Shown here in pieces: positions 25,063-32,707 of a stretch of 37,886 nt of DNA (position 1 is its first letter; every line of letters starts with the position of its first letter). Source of the DNA: CAXQRU01 sp964226685. Its GTDB lineage: Bacteria; Pseudomonadota; Gammaproteobacteria; Pseudomonadales; Cellvibrionaceae. The notes beneath the pieces were generated by a model, which saw nothing but the letters and a program-made list of their open reading frames with translations, had not been told where the DNA came from and ran no database searches. Location: contig CAXQRU010000149.1 in NCBI GenBank assembly GCA_964226685.1, forward strand, positions 1-37,886. The letters run 5' to 3'. The position numbers and the translations under genes are program-made.

Positions 25063-26321
25063 CCTGGCACCCTTCGAATTTTGACACCAAGCTGCTGAAG
25101 CTTCTCTTCAATACACTCATAGCCCCTATCGATATGATAAATACGATCAACCAAGGTGTCGCCATCGGCAACTAACGCAGCAATTACTAAACTGGCCGAG
25201 GCACGAAGGTCTGTTGCCATCACAGGCGCGGCCTTCAAACGCTCTACCCCTTTAATGATAGCGGTATTGCCCTCTAACTTGATTTTGGCACCCATTCGAT
25301 TGAGTTCGTGGACTTGGATCAAGCGGTTTTCAAAAATCGTTTCGATCACGGTTGCCGTCCCCTCAGCAACAGCATTCATGGCCGTAAACTGAGCCTGCAT
25401 ATCGGTCGGGAAAGCGGGATATGGGGCGGTTTTTAAATCCACCGCTTTGGGCCTATTGCCCTTCATATCACACTCTATCCAGTCGCCTCCAACAGAGATA
25501 TGTGCACCAGCCTCTTCCAGCTTCAACAAAACGGCTTCCAAGATATCGGCCTGAGTGTCTTTGAGTTTCACCCGACCGCGAGTGGCCGCCGCCGCCGTAA
25601 GGAATGTGCCCGTCTCTATACGATCGGGCATCACATTGTAAGTACAGCCCGTTAAACGATCGACACCGTTGATTTCGATACAGGCTGTGCCTATACCGTC
25701 AATTTGTGCTCCCATCTCGCGCAGGCACAATGCCAAATCGACAACTTCCGGCTCTCTAGCCGCATTTTCAAGAATGGTTTTACCTTTGGCCAATGTAGCA
25801 GCCATTAATAGATTTTCGGTTCCACCAACCGTCACCGTATCCATAAAAATGTGGGCACCTTTTAAGCCACCTGGCGCCCTAGCTCGAATATATCCCTCAT
25901 CGACATCAATTTTAGCTCCCATCGCCTCAAGACCTCGAAGATGAATATCGACTGGCCGGCTGCCTATCGCACAACCACCAGGAAAAGAAACATTGGCCTC
26001 ACCAAATCGAGTCAGAAGTGGCCCTAGCACCAGAATAGACGCCCGCATGGTTTTCACCAGCTCGTAGGGCGCTGTCAGCTCAGTCAATGTGCTGGTATCA
26101 ATATCAACCGTCATTTTTTCATCGAGCGTTAACGAGGTACCCATGCTCCTTAATAAGGTCAACATGGTCGTTATGTCATTCAAATGTGGCAGATTGCCAA
26201 TGGTCATAGGAGCATCGGCCAGCAGGGTTGCGGCTAGTATGGGCAGACCTGAGTTTTTCGCACCAGAAATACGAATTTCACCATCGATGGGGCCACCACC
26301 GCTAATAATGAGTTTATCCAT
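25059..26321 (-). CDS. murA: UDP-N-acetylglucosamine 1-carboxyvinyltransferase
   Basis: First committed step of peptidoglycan synthesis: transfer of enolpyruvate from PEP to UDP-GlcNAc in the cytoplasm. At 420 residues it is full length. The catalytic Cys is residue 117 in GGCAIGSRPVD, equivalent to Cys115 in E. coli, so the enzyme should be fosfomycin sensitive by this criterion. Lys22 and Asn23 in SGAKNSG are also kept. The ATG overlaps the ibaG stop codon by one base and the 3' end overlaps hisG, so the genes are tightly coupled. Confidence 0.98.
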   Translation of the reverse strand: MDKLIISGGGPIDGEIRISGAKNSGLPILAATLLADAPMTIGNLPHLNDITTMLTLLRSMGTSLTLDEKMTVDIDTSTLTELTAPYELVKTMRASILVLGPLLTRFGEANVSFPGGCAIGSRPVDIHLRGLEAMGAKIDVDEGYIRARAPGGLKGAHIFMDTVTVGGTENLLMAATLAKGKTILENAAREPEVVDLALCLREMGAQIDGIGTACIEINGVDRLTGCTYNVMPDRIETGTFLTAAAATRGRVKLKDTQADILEAVLLKLEEAGAHISVGGDWIECDMKGNRPKAVDLKTAPYPAFPTDMQAQFTAMNAVAEGTATVIETIFENRLIQVHELNRMGAKIKLEGNTAIIKGVERLKAAPVMATDLRASASLVIAALVADGDTLVDRIYHIDRGYECIEEKLQQLGVKIRRVPG

Positions 26322-26554
26322 TAGGCGCTATACTCAGCTTTAGTTAGAGTTTTCATATTAACCGCATGCAATGTGCCATCGGCAATCAAGTCGGCCAACT
26401 GTGCATAGACCAACTGCTGTTTTTTAACAGGACTAATGCCTTCAAATTGATCACTGACTATCAACAAATTGACATGGCTACCATCGATAGTCACCTCAAT
26501 GTAATCACCTGAAAACTGCTTTGATAAGTGTTCTTTTATTTCTTGCGCCTGCAT
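26321..26554 (-). CDS. ibaG: BolA family protein IbaG
   Basis: A 77-residue BolA-like protein of the IbaG (YrbA) branch, linked to acid stress and iron-sulfur handling with monothiol glutaredoxins. The conserved His lies in DGTLHAVNMKT, and the class fold is visible in YIEVTIDGSHVNLLIVSDQF and SPVKKQQLVYAQL. It sits 3 bp after mlaC and overlaps murA by one base. In most relatives mlaB is found between mlaC and ibaG; here there is no room for it. Confidence 0.93.
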   Translation of the reverse strand: MQAQEIKEHLSKQFSGDYIEVTIDGSHVNLLIVSDQFEGISPVKKQQLVYAQLADLIADGTLHAVNMKTLTKAEYSA

Positions 26555-26557
26555 AGA

Positions 26558-27187
26558 TTACTGCCCGTCTTTTATTGCTTCGTCCCAGTTGGCGATGACT
26601 TGGTCAACATCACCACCATATTGTTTGGCTGCTTGAGCAAACTGCCCACGGAATGTTTTGCCGAGGTTAACACCGTTAAAGACCACATTAATCAACTTCC
26701 ACTCACCGCTCTTAGATTGAGCCATAGTGTAGGAAACGTAAGTCACATCGTTGCTACTGCGAACCTCTTGCACAACCGCCACTTTCTGTTGCCCCGTGAT
26801 ATCGCCCTCTGGCGGCAGCACTTTAATATTTAAGTTCTGAATATTTGCCAAGCCCTTGCCGTAAGCCGATAACAAGCCTCGCTTAAACTTTTCCGTAAAC
26901 GCTTTTTGTTGTTCAGGGGTGGCCATTTTAGCGTAGTTACCCATAACGCCTTTAGCGATAAAATCGAATGCAACCAGTCTTTCCAGATCATCAACAATGG
27001 CAGCATAAAAAGCATCGGGGTCTTTTTCAGGGTTTAAACCCGAATGCAGCTTTTCAAGCAATTCATCAGTCACATCCACAATCAACTTATGTGGAACCGA
27101 CTTTAAAACCTCTGGATGAACCTCCTCCGCCGCAACGGCTGAAAGACTAATAACCAAAAGGAATAGATATTGAACTGCCTTTTTCAT
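26558..27187 (-). CDS. mlaC: MlaC, periplasmic phospholipid carrier
   Basis: Soluble periplasmic protein of 209 residues that shuttles phospholipids between the outer-membrane MlaA complex and the inner-membrane MlaFEDB transporter. It has a signal peptide (MKKAVQYLFLLVISLSAVAA), the FDFIAKGVMGNYAKMATPEQ helix region, YGKGLANIQNL and the WKLINVVFNGVNLGKTFRGQF strand-helix that forms the lipid pocket. GAGGT lies 6 nt before the ATG at 27187; a Met at 27199 is less likely. It is the first gene of the murA-his operon. The usual upstream partners mlaF, mlaE and mlaD are absent, and a divergent antiporter gene begins 162 bp away. Confidence 0.93.
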   Translation of the reverse strand: MKKAVQYLFLLVISLSAVAAEEVHPEVLKSVPHKLIVDVTDELLEKLHSGLNPEKDPDAFYAAIVDDLERLVAFDFIAKGVMGNYAKMATPEQQKAFTEKFKRGLLSAYGKGLANIQNLNIKVLPPEGDITGQQKVAVVQEVRSSNDVTYVSYTMAQSKSGEWKLINVVFNGVNLGKTFRGQFAQAAKQYGGDVDQVIANWDEAIKDGQ

Positions 27188-27261
27188 AAAATACCTCACA
27201 AATCCACGTCAGAATAAGTTTTGTTCCATTCACCATTGAATGCTGACAAATAAAGCGCGTC

Positions 27262-27308
27262 ACTATACCATTTGCCGCCTTTATAAGTAAGTCGCCAGAT
27301 CAATTCAA
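27262..27308 (-). promoter_or_regulatory. two overlapping candidate promoters of the mlaC-murA-his operon
   Basis: On the minus strand TTACTT (27290-27285) and TATAGT (27267-27262) are 17 bp apart. TTGAAT (27308-27303) and TATAAA (27285-27280) are also 17 bp apart. Both lie 75-120 bp upstream of mlaC. Having promoters right here implies that mlaC is now the first gene of its transcript. Confidence 0.5.
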
Positions 27309-27349
27309 ACGGCGATTTAACACGATCTTCACATATTTTAGGAGACCTT

Positions 27350-28306
27350 GTGCCAGAAATCGCGTACGCATGGCTCGCTATTATAGCGGGCTTCGTTGGA
27401 CTCGTGTGGGGAGCTGATCGTTTTGTCGGCGCTAGTGCAGCCATTGCAGACCGCTTGGGTATTTCAAAAATGGTCATTGGTCTTACCGTCGTCGCCTTTG
27501 GCACATCAGCCCCAGAAATCGCGGTATCCATTAGTTCAGCCCTCAAGGATCAAGGCGCTTTAGCTGTAGGTAATGCTCTGGGGTCAAATCTGGCCAACAT
27601 GGGCTTAGTACTTGGGCTTACAGCGCTCATTTCCCCGCTTCCAGTCGCCAAAGAGCTTTTTAGAAGAGACATTCCCATTCTACTGATCGTTATGATTATC
27701 AGTGGTATTTGTTTGTTCGACGGAGGATTATCGAGAGCCGAGGGAGCTATACTCGTACTACTGTTAATTCCAGTGTTATGGATAATGAGCAGAAACAATA
27801 GCCAAGCAATTGAAGAGATAGAAACAGATTCCTCAGCAAGCACTTCCAAACAAGCTTTTTGGTTAATTCTTGGCTTAACGGTGTTGGTCGTAAGTGCAGA
27901 AAAACTAGTTTGGGGCGCGAAAGAAGTCGCTATGTCCTTTCACGTTAGCGAGCGAATCATTGGATTAACCATAGTAGCCATTGGAACCAGCCTGCCGGAA
28001 CTGGCCGCTTCTGTTGTCAGTGCCTTAAAGGGACGACACGATATTGCCATTGGTAATGTTGTTGGTTCCAATATTTTCAACCTGTTGGCCGTTATGGGGA
28101 TAGCGCCAGTGATCAATGCTATCAGCATGGAAGCCAATGTTTTTTATCAAGACTTCCTAACCATGTTTGGCATGACCCTGCTGCTAGCGGGCTTCATGAT
28201 CGCTTCGCTCAATCGATACCAGACAGCCGCCAAAATAGGCCGAACAACCGGCATTGCTTTATTGGTTAGCTACACAGCCTATTTTATGATTCTCTTCAAT
28301 CCATGA
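27350..28306 (+). CDS. yrbG: YrbG, calcium/sodium antiporter family
   Basis: Inner-membrane cation antiporter of the CaCA superfamily, 318 residues, with two inverted repeat halves of about five helices each. The alpha motifs are VVAFGTSAPEIAVS (about residue 46) and IVAIGTSLPELAAS (about residue 207), each followed by a GN(A/V)xGSN helix. The transported ion is not fixed by sequence. GTG at 27350 follows AGGAG by 6 nt. It heads the kds-lpt block and is divergent from mlaC, the same arrangement as yrbG/mla in E. coli. Confidence 0.93.
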   Translation: MPEIAYAWLAIIAGFVGLVWGADRFVGASAAIADRLGISKMVIGLTVVAFGTSAPEIAVSISSALKDQGALAVGNALGSNLANMGLVLGLTALISPLPVAKELFRRDIPILLIVMIISGICLFDGGLSRAEGAILVLLLIPVLWIMSRNNSQAIEEIETDSSASTSKQAFWLILGLTVLVVSAEKLVWGAKEVAMSFHVSERIIGLTIVAIGTSLPELAASVVSALKGRHDIAIGNVVGSNIFNLLAVMGIAPVINAISMEANVFYQDFLTMFGMTLLLAGFMIASLNRYQTAAKIGRTTGIALLVSYTAYFMILFNP

Positions 28307-28351
28307 AACTAGAGATTTATCTGCAACTCACAACTATGACATAATGCTGCG

Positions 28352-29329
28352 ATGACAGAGACCGACCAAAGTATACTTGCCTCTGGCAAACGAACTATTC
28401 TGATAGAACAAGAGGCCGTTGGCCTGCTTGCTGAGCGCATTGATGAGGCATTTTTAAAGGCTTGTCGACTGCTTTTAGGTTGCACCGGTAGGGTCATTGT
28501 GACCGGCATGGGCAAATCTGGCCATATTGGTCGCAAACTAGCCGCAACTCTTGCCAGCACGGGCACCCCCGCTTTCTTTGTGCACGCGGGCGAAGCTAGC
28601 CATGGTGATTTTGGCATGATCAGTAACGATGACATTGTGATTGCCATTTCCTATTCGGGCAGCGCCCAGGAAATTACCACCTTGTTACCACTGCTTTCCC
28701 ACAAAAAGCTGCCACTGATCAGTTTAACAGGCAACCCAGAATCCGTTTTAGCGAGTGCCGCGTGGGTCAATCTCGACATCAGTGTAAAACAAGAGGCCTG
28801 CCCTATGGATTTAGCCCCAACAGCCAGCACCACAGCTACCCTGGCTATGTGCGATGCCATTGCCGTTGCACTTTTGGAAGCTAAGGGCTTTACCGCCAAT
28901 GATTTTGCTTTTTCACATCCCGGCGGCAAACTTGGGAAACGGCTTTTACTCAAAGTAGCCGACATTATGCACACCGGCGACAGTATTCCGGTGATATCTG
29001 AGAATGCCATGTTATCGGAAGCCTTAGTGGAAATGTCAGCAAAAAGCCTTGGCATGACCACCGTCGTTGATGACAACGGGCTGTTGAGTGGCGTATTTAC
29101 CGATGGCGATTTACGCCGGCTGGTTGATCGTCAACCTCACTTCACCAATCTCAGCATCAAAGAAGCGATGAGTGTTTCTCCCTCAACCATTACCAAAGAC
29201 ATGATGGCCATCGATGCGCTGCAATTGATGGAACTCAAATCAATTACGGCTCTCATAGTAACCAATGAGCAGCAAAAACCCATTGGCGTTGTCCACCTCC
29301 ACGACCTACTTCGATCAGGAATCGTTTAA
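28352..29329 (+). CDS. kdsD: D-arabinose 5-phosphate isomerase KdsD
   Basis: Converts ribulose 5-phosphate to arabinose 5-phosphate, the first step towards Kdo of LPS. This 325-residue protein has a SIS sugar-isomerase domain (GMGKSGHIGRKLAATLAST near residue 50, YSGSAQEITTLLP) with the catalytic-type His189 in SHPGGKLGKRL, followed by two CBS domains (about residues 205-325). The stop overlaps the kdsC ATG (TAATG). The ribosome binding site at 28352 is weak. Confidence 0.96.
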   Translation: MTETDQSILASGKRTILIEQEAVGLLAERIDEAFLKACRLLLGCTGRVIVTGMGKSGHIGRKLAATLASTGTPAFFVHAGEASHGDFGMISNDDIVIAISYSGSAQEITTLLPLLSHKKLPLISLTGNPESVLASAAWVNLDISVKQEACPMDLAPTASTTATLAMCDAIAVALLEAKGFTANDFAFSHPGGKLGKRLLLKVADIMHTGDSIPVISENAMLSEALVEMSAKSLGMTTVVDDNGLLSGVFTDGDLRRLVDRQPHFTNLSIKEAMSVSPSTITKDMMAIDALQLMELKSITALIVTNEQQKPIGVVHLHDLLRSGIV

Positions 29330-29862
29330 TGAGCCGCTACCCGAGTACCATTATTGATAAAGCCAACGACATCAAGTTGCTCATTTTGGATGTCGATGGC
29401 GTACTCAGCGATGGCAAACTCTACTACACAGACCAGGAGCAGGAAATCAAAAGCTTTAATAGCAAGGATGGTTTGGGTATAAAGTTACTGCAGGAGCACG
29501 ATATTGCTGTTGCGATCATCACAGGCAGAAACAGCCCCATCGTTACCAAACGAGTTAAGGAACTTGGAATCGAGCAAGTGTACCAAGGCCAAGGCGATAA
29601 GCTGGCAGCCTTTGAGGAAATTTTGACGTTTTTTCAGTGCGATCAAAGTGAAACCGCTTATATGGGGGACGATCTACCCGACCTGACCATTATGAAACAA
29701 GTAAGATTGAGCATGACTCCAGCCGATGCTCACTGGTATGTTAAAGGTGAGGCCCACTGGTCAAGTACTCTCAACGGTGGCGCAGGTGCGGTAAGAGATG
29801 CTTGCGATTTGATTTTACTAGCACAGAATAAATTACAGATCATTCATAATCGATACCAATGA
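29329..29862 (+). CDS. kdsC: Kdo-8-phosphate phosphatase KdsC
   Basis: HAD-superfamily phosphatase of 177 residues that dephosphorylates Kdo 8-phosphate. The nucleophile and acid aspartates are Asp21 and Asp23 in ILDVDGVLSDG; motif II is IITGRNSP and motif IV is YMGDDLPDL. It lacks a cap domain, as the tetrameric KdsC type does. Its end overlaps the lptC start by 4 bp. Confidence 0.96.
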   Translation: MSRYPSTIIDKANDIKLLILDVDGVLSDGKLYYTDQEQEIKSFNSKDGLGIKLLQEHDIAVAIITGRNSPIVTKRVKELGIEQVYQGQGDKLAAFEEILTFFQCDQSETAYMGDDLPDLTIMKQVRLSMTPADAHWYVKGEAHWSSTLNGGAGAVRDACDLILLAQNKLQIIHNRYQ

Positions 29863-30425
29863 AGCTTACCAAACGAACCCTACTATCGCTAATTGCGCTA
29901 GGTCTTGCTCTGACTTTGCTTTGGCGCCAACCCGATAGAGCAGAACCAGTCGCTACTGAAACGGCTTCCTACCCCAGCTCTTATATGGTCAACGCCCAAA
30001 TTCAGCAGTTTGATAGTAATGGGGTACTCAGCTATCAGCTCACAAGCCAAGATTTGTTTTTTTATGAGCAAAGCGAAAAAACCAAGACCGACCTTGTCAA
30101 AATGACTCAGCCCTCTTTGATTTTTTTTACCCAGAGCAATGCTCCGTGGCACGCCAACTCAAACAACGGCCTGATTGAAAATAGCGGGGATCTCATTACA
30201 CTTAAAGAAAACGTCACGCTCAAACAAAAACGCTTGGATGAAACCTTCACTCAACTAACCACTGAAGAGCTGTTCATCAAGCCCAAAGAGAAATACGCGG
30301 AAAATGATAAACCTGTTATGATCGACGACTCATCAGGTCAAACAGAGTCTATCGGCATGAAAGTTAATCTTGAGACCAGTATTTACGAACTTCCCAAACA
30401 GGTAAAAAGTCGCTATGTACCGTAA
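29859..30425 (+). CDS. lptC: LptC, LPS export protein
   Basis: Bitopic inner-membrane protein of 188 residues that takes LPS from the LptB2FG transporter and passes it to LptA. One N-terminal helix (LLSLIALGLALTLLW) precedes a periplasmic beta-jellyroll (MVNAQIQQFDSNGVLSYQLT, WHANSNNGLIENSGDLITL, EELFIKPKEKYAENDKPV). Sequence similarity in this family is low, but length, topology and position between kdsC and lptA settle it. It overlaps lptA by 11 bp. Confidence 0.93.
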   Translation: MKLTKRTLLSLIALGLALTLLWRQPDRAEPVATETASYPSSYMVNAQIQQFDSNGVLSYQLTSQDLFFYEQSEKTKTDLVKMTQPSLIFFTQSNAPWHANSNNGLIENSGDLITLKENVTLKQKRLDETFTQLTTEELFIKPKEKYAENDKPVMIDDSSGQTESIGMKVNLETSIYELPKQVKSRYVP

Positions 30426-30936
30426 AATTACCTTTTTTACACTACTTGCCTGCCTTTGCACGCCAGCACTGGGTGCGAACCCAGATCAGTCGCAGCCCAT
30501 TTACATAGAATCCGATAAAGCTCGCCGTGATGACCTCAACGGCATCACCACCTACGAGGGCGATGTGGTGGTTACTCAAGGCTCTCTACTCATTCGAGCC
30601 GAGAAGGTGACTTTACTGACGTCAAAGGACGGAGATGTAAAAACGGTGGTCGCCAATGGCGCGCCTGCCAACTATCAACAAAAGCCAGCTGAGCACAAAG
30701 CGGTGATCAAAGCGCGCGCTTATACGATTGAATACAATATTGAACAAGAACGCATCACCTTAACCAAAGAAGCCTGGCTTAACCAAGATGGCGCCACCTT
30801 TGAGGCCGCCTTAATTGACTACAATATGGCGACAGAAGTGGTTAATGCATCCGGCGGAGTCCTTTCAAATTCAAACGGTGAAAGCACCTCCAATGGGCGC
30901 ATACAGGTCATGATTCCGCCAAAGGCGAAACCTTAA
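30415..30936 (+). CDS. lptA: LptA, periplasmic LPS bridge protein
   Basis: Periplasmic jellyroll protein of 173 residues that polymerises to form the LPS bridge to the outer membrane. The signal peptide (FFTLLACLCTPALGA, cleavage before NPDQ) is followed by PIYIESDKARRDDLNGITTY, the typical first strands, and YNIEQERITLTKEAWLNQDG. It overlaps lptC by 11 bp and ends 1 bp before lptB. Confidence 0.95.
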   Translation: MYRKITFFTLLACLCTPALGANPDQSQPIYIESDKARRDDLNGITTYEGDVVVTQGSLLIRAEKVTLLTSKDGDVKTVVANGAPANYQQKPAEHKAVIKARAYTIEYNIEQERITLTKEAWLNQDGATFEAALIDYNMATEVVNASGGVLSNSNGESTSNGRIQVMIPPKAKP

Positions 30937-30937
30937 T

Positions 30938-31663
30938 ATGAGCCAACTTGCCGCCAAAAACCTAGCTAAAAGCTACAAAAAAAGAAACGTTGTTGTCGAT
31001 GTATCGATAGCCGTAAATCGTGGGCAAGTTGTGGGCCTACTGGGTCCCAATGGCGCCGGCAAAACCACCTGCTTTTACATGATTGCCGGATTGGTTGCCG
31101 CAGATAAAGGCCGAGTATTTATTGGCGATCGAGACATCAGCCGGCTACCCATGCATGGCCGCGCACGCGCCGGAATTGGCTATCTACCTCAAGAAGCTTC
31201 AGTTTTTCGAAAATTAACGGTTAGTGAAAATATTCTGGCAATATTGCAAACGAGAAAGCAATTAAATAAGCAGCAACGAGCGCAAACCCTGGATCAACTG
31301 CTCAATGAATTAAGCATTACCCATATTAAAGACTCCTTAGGGATGTCCCTATCTGGTGGAGAGCGCAGAAGAGTCGAAATCGCTCGTGCCTTAGCTGCTG
31401 AGCCCGATTTCATGCTACTAGACGAGCCTTTCGCAGGCGTTGACCCTATCTCAGTAAAAGATATCAAAGCCATTATCACCCACTTAAAAGAGCGCAACAT
31501 TGGCGTACTCATCACCGATCACAATGTGCGCGAAACCTTGGCAATTTGCGAAAAGGCTTACATCGTGAGCGAGGGGCACATTATTGCAGAAGGTGACACT
31601 GAAGCGATTATGAGTAACCAGCGGGTTAAAGAAGTTTATTTGGGTGATGAGTTCACACTTTGA
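30938..31663 (+). CDS. lptB: LptB, ATPase of the LPS export transporter
   Basis: ABC ATPase of 241 residues that powers LPS extraction with LptFG. Walker A is GPNGAGKTT, the Q loop lies in YLPQEASVF, the signature is LSGGERRR, Walker B is FMLLDEPFAG and the switch His is in ITDHNVRE. The last 28 bp overlap the 3' end of the convergent membrane-protein gene at 31636. In most relatives rpoN follows within a short distance; here about 1 kb separates them. Confidence 0.97.
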   Translation: MSQLAAKNLAKSYKKRNVVVDVSIAVNRGQVVGLLGPNGAGKTTCFYMIAGLVAADKGRVFIGDRDISRLPMHGRARAGIGYLPQEASVFRKLTVSENILAILQTRKQLNKQQRAQTLDQLLNELSITHIKDSLGMSLSGGERRRVEIARALAAEPDFMLLDEPFAGVDPISVKDIKAIITHLKERNIGVLITDHNVRETLAICEKAYIVSEGHIIAEGDTEAIMSNQRVKEVYLGDEFTL

Positions 31664-32247
31664 TCCGGCACGGAAGCGCCTTTTTCTGCCAACAACTGCT
31701 CGTAACGTAGAAGCTGATTATCAAAACTCACCAGCAGTTGAGACTCAATTTCCGTAGTGTAATCGTAAAGCTCAATCATTGCATTTAAGGGGTAGGCTTG
31801 TTTTGCGCGATCGATATTGTCGATTAAGTTCATTCTGTAACGGCTAGTCTCCACCAACAATGTCGGAGGCAGCTCTAGAGAGTCAATATCTTTACTCAAG
31901 ACATCATAGATAAACCAAGTCAACTCCGGAAAGTGTTTGCCATTGTGGGCAACAATTTTTCCATCTTCATTTCGCACCAAAATAACCTCAAGACGCTGCT
32001 TGATGAGCTGGTTATTAAATGCCACCTCTTCTCGCAAAGCTAGCAAGCTCTTGTAATTTTTCTCCACCCGAGCCAGCTCGTTGAAATCCACTAAGTTTCG
32101 AACACTTGAAGCGCTGGCCAAATAGACTCCTATAATAGTCGCCAAAATCACCATCACCTGACTTACCCAAAAAATCAAATTTTGTTTTTGAGAAAAATCT
32201 ACGATGGAGCCACGTAAAAAACTACGTAAAGGCCTATATGGGAGCAT
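31636..32247 (-). CDS. hypothetical single-pass membrane protein
   Basis: A 203-residue protein with one membrane helix (LIFWVSQVMVILATIIGVYLA, about residues 27-48) after a basic N-terminus, then a long mostly helical domain (RVEKNYKSLLALREEVAFNN, FPELTWFIYDVLSKDIDSL, AMIELYDYTTEIESQLLVSF). I do not recognise the family. The codon pattern and the sharp topology look like a real gene. The ATG at 32247 follows AGGTGG closely; a GTG at 32253 is also in frame. It is convergent with lptB, overlapping its last 28 bp. It shares strand with the 40-residue gene 75 bp upstream, so the two may be cotranscribed. It breaks the usual lptB-rpoN adjacency. Confidence 0.7.
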   Translation of the reverse strand: MLPYRPLRSFLRGSIVDFSQKQNLIFWVSQVMVILATIIGVYLASASSVRNLVDFNELARVEKNYKSLLALREEVAFNNQLIKQRLEVILVRNEDGKIVAHNGKHFPELTWFIYDVLSKDIDSLELPPTLLVETSRYRMNLIDNIDRAKQAYPLNAMIELYDYTTEIESQLLVSFDNQLLRYEQLLAEKGASVPDQSVNSSPK

Positions 32248-32321
32248 AACCACCTATTGTTTTTAACTAGAATGGCACGAGGCCTAGATTAAGCCGAGAG
32301 GCCCTGTAGGGTCACAGAGTC

Positions 32322-32444
32322 TTAGGCCAACTCTTCAAGTACATCAAATAATGATTCATTCTCAGATTCAAGAGAAGGATAATGACCATCGTCAATGTAC
32401 TCAACACTTAACTCAACCATGACAATCTCATCCAATCCACACAT
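32322..32444 (-). CDS. 40-residue acidic small protein, unknown
   Basis: A short frame with an ideal ribosome binding site, AGGAGG four bases before the ATG. The 40 residues are strongly acidic (starting MCGLDEIVMVELSVEYIDD and ending SLFDVLEELA), with 13 Asp/Glu and no Lys or Arg. There is one Cys near the N-terminus. No signal peptide or membrane helix is seen. It could be a small regulator, an adaptor, an anti-factor mimicking nucleic acid, or a precursor peptide; none of these is shown. A promoter candidate lies upstream, and the membrane protein at 32247 follows on the same strand. Confidence 0.6.
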   Translation of the reverse strand: MCGLDEIVMVELSVEYIDDGHYPSLESENESLFDVLEELA

Positions 32445-32513
32445 ACCGCCTCCTATTTCTAATTCCAGTCCATGCATACTAATAACACCTAGAGATATTC
32501 ACTAATGGCGCGA

Positions 32514-32542
32514 ATGATAACGACTAACCCAAGGAAAAACAA
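32514..32542 (-). promoter_or_regulatory. candidate promoter of the 40-residue gene
   Basis: On the minus strand TTGTTT (32542-32537) and TATCAT (32519-32514) are 17 bp apart, 70 bp upstream of the small gene's ATG. The -10 matches five of six consensus positions; the -35 is weak. Confidence 0.35.
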
Positions 32543-32649
32543 CGGCATTAGCAACAAACAGACCAAATATCACACAATCTTCACACAGACTTCAAAATTC
32601 CTTATGATGATTTAGGCCTAGTTTTTGCAGACTTATACCATAATGGCTA

Positions 32650-32678
32650 TTGCTATTCCCTTGATGGCTGACTAGAAT
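32650..32678 (+). promoter_or_regulatory. candidate rpoN promoter
   Basis: TTGCTA (32650-32655) and TAGAAT (32673-32678) are separated by 17 bp and lie 30 bp before the rpoN ATG. A dedicated promoter fits the separation of rpoN from lptB in this genome. Confidence 0.48.
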
Positions 32679-32707
32679 CTGGATTCATTTAGCCAAAAAT
32701 CTGATTT

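Noticed and set aside
27196..27546. Minus-strand frame upstream of mlaC ending in a plausible protein tail
   Set aside because: Most of it is antisense to yrbG and the rest covers two promoter-like pairs for mlaC. The tail does not resemble MlaD or MlaB.
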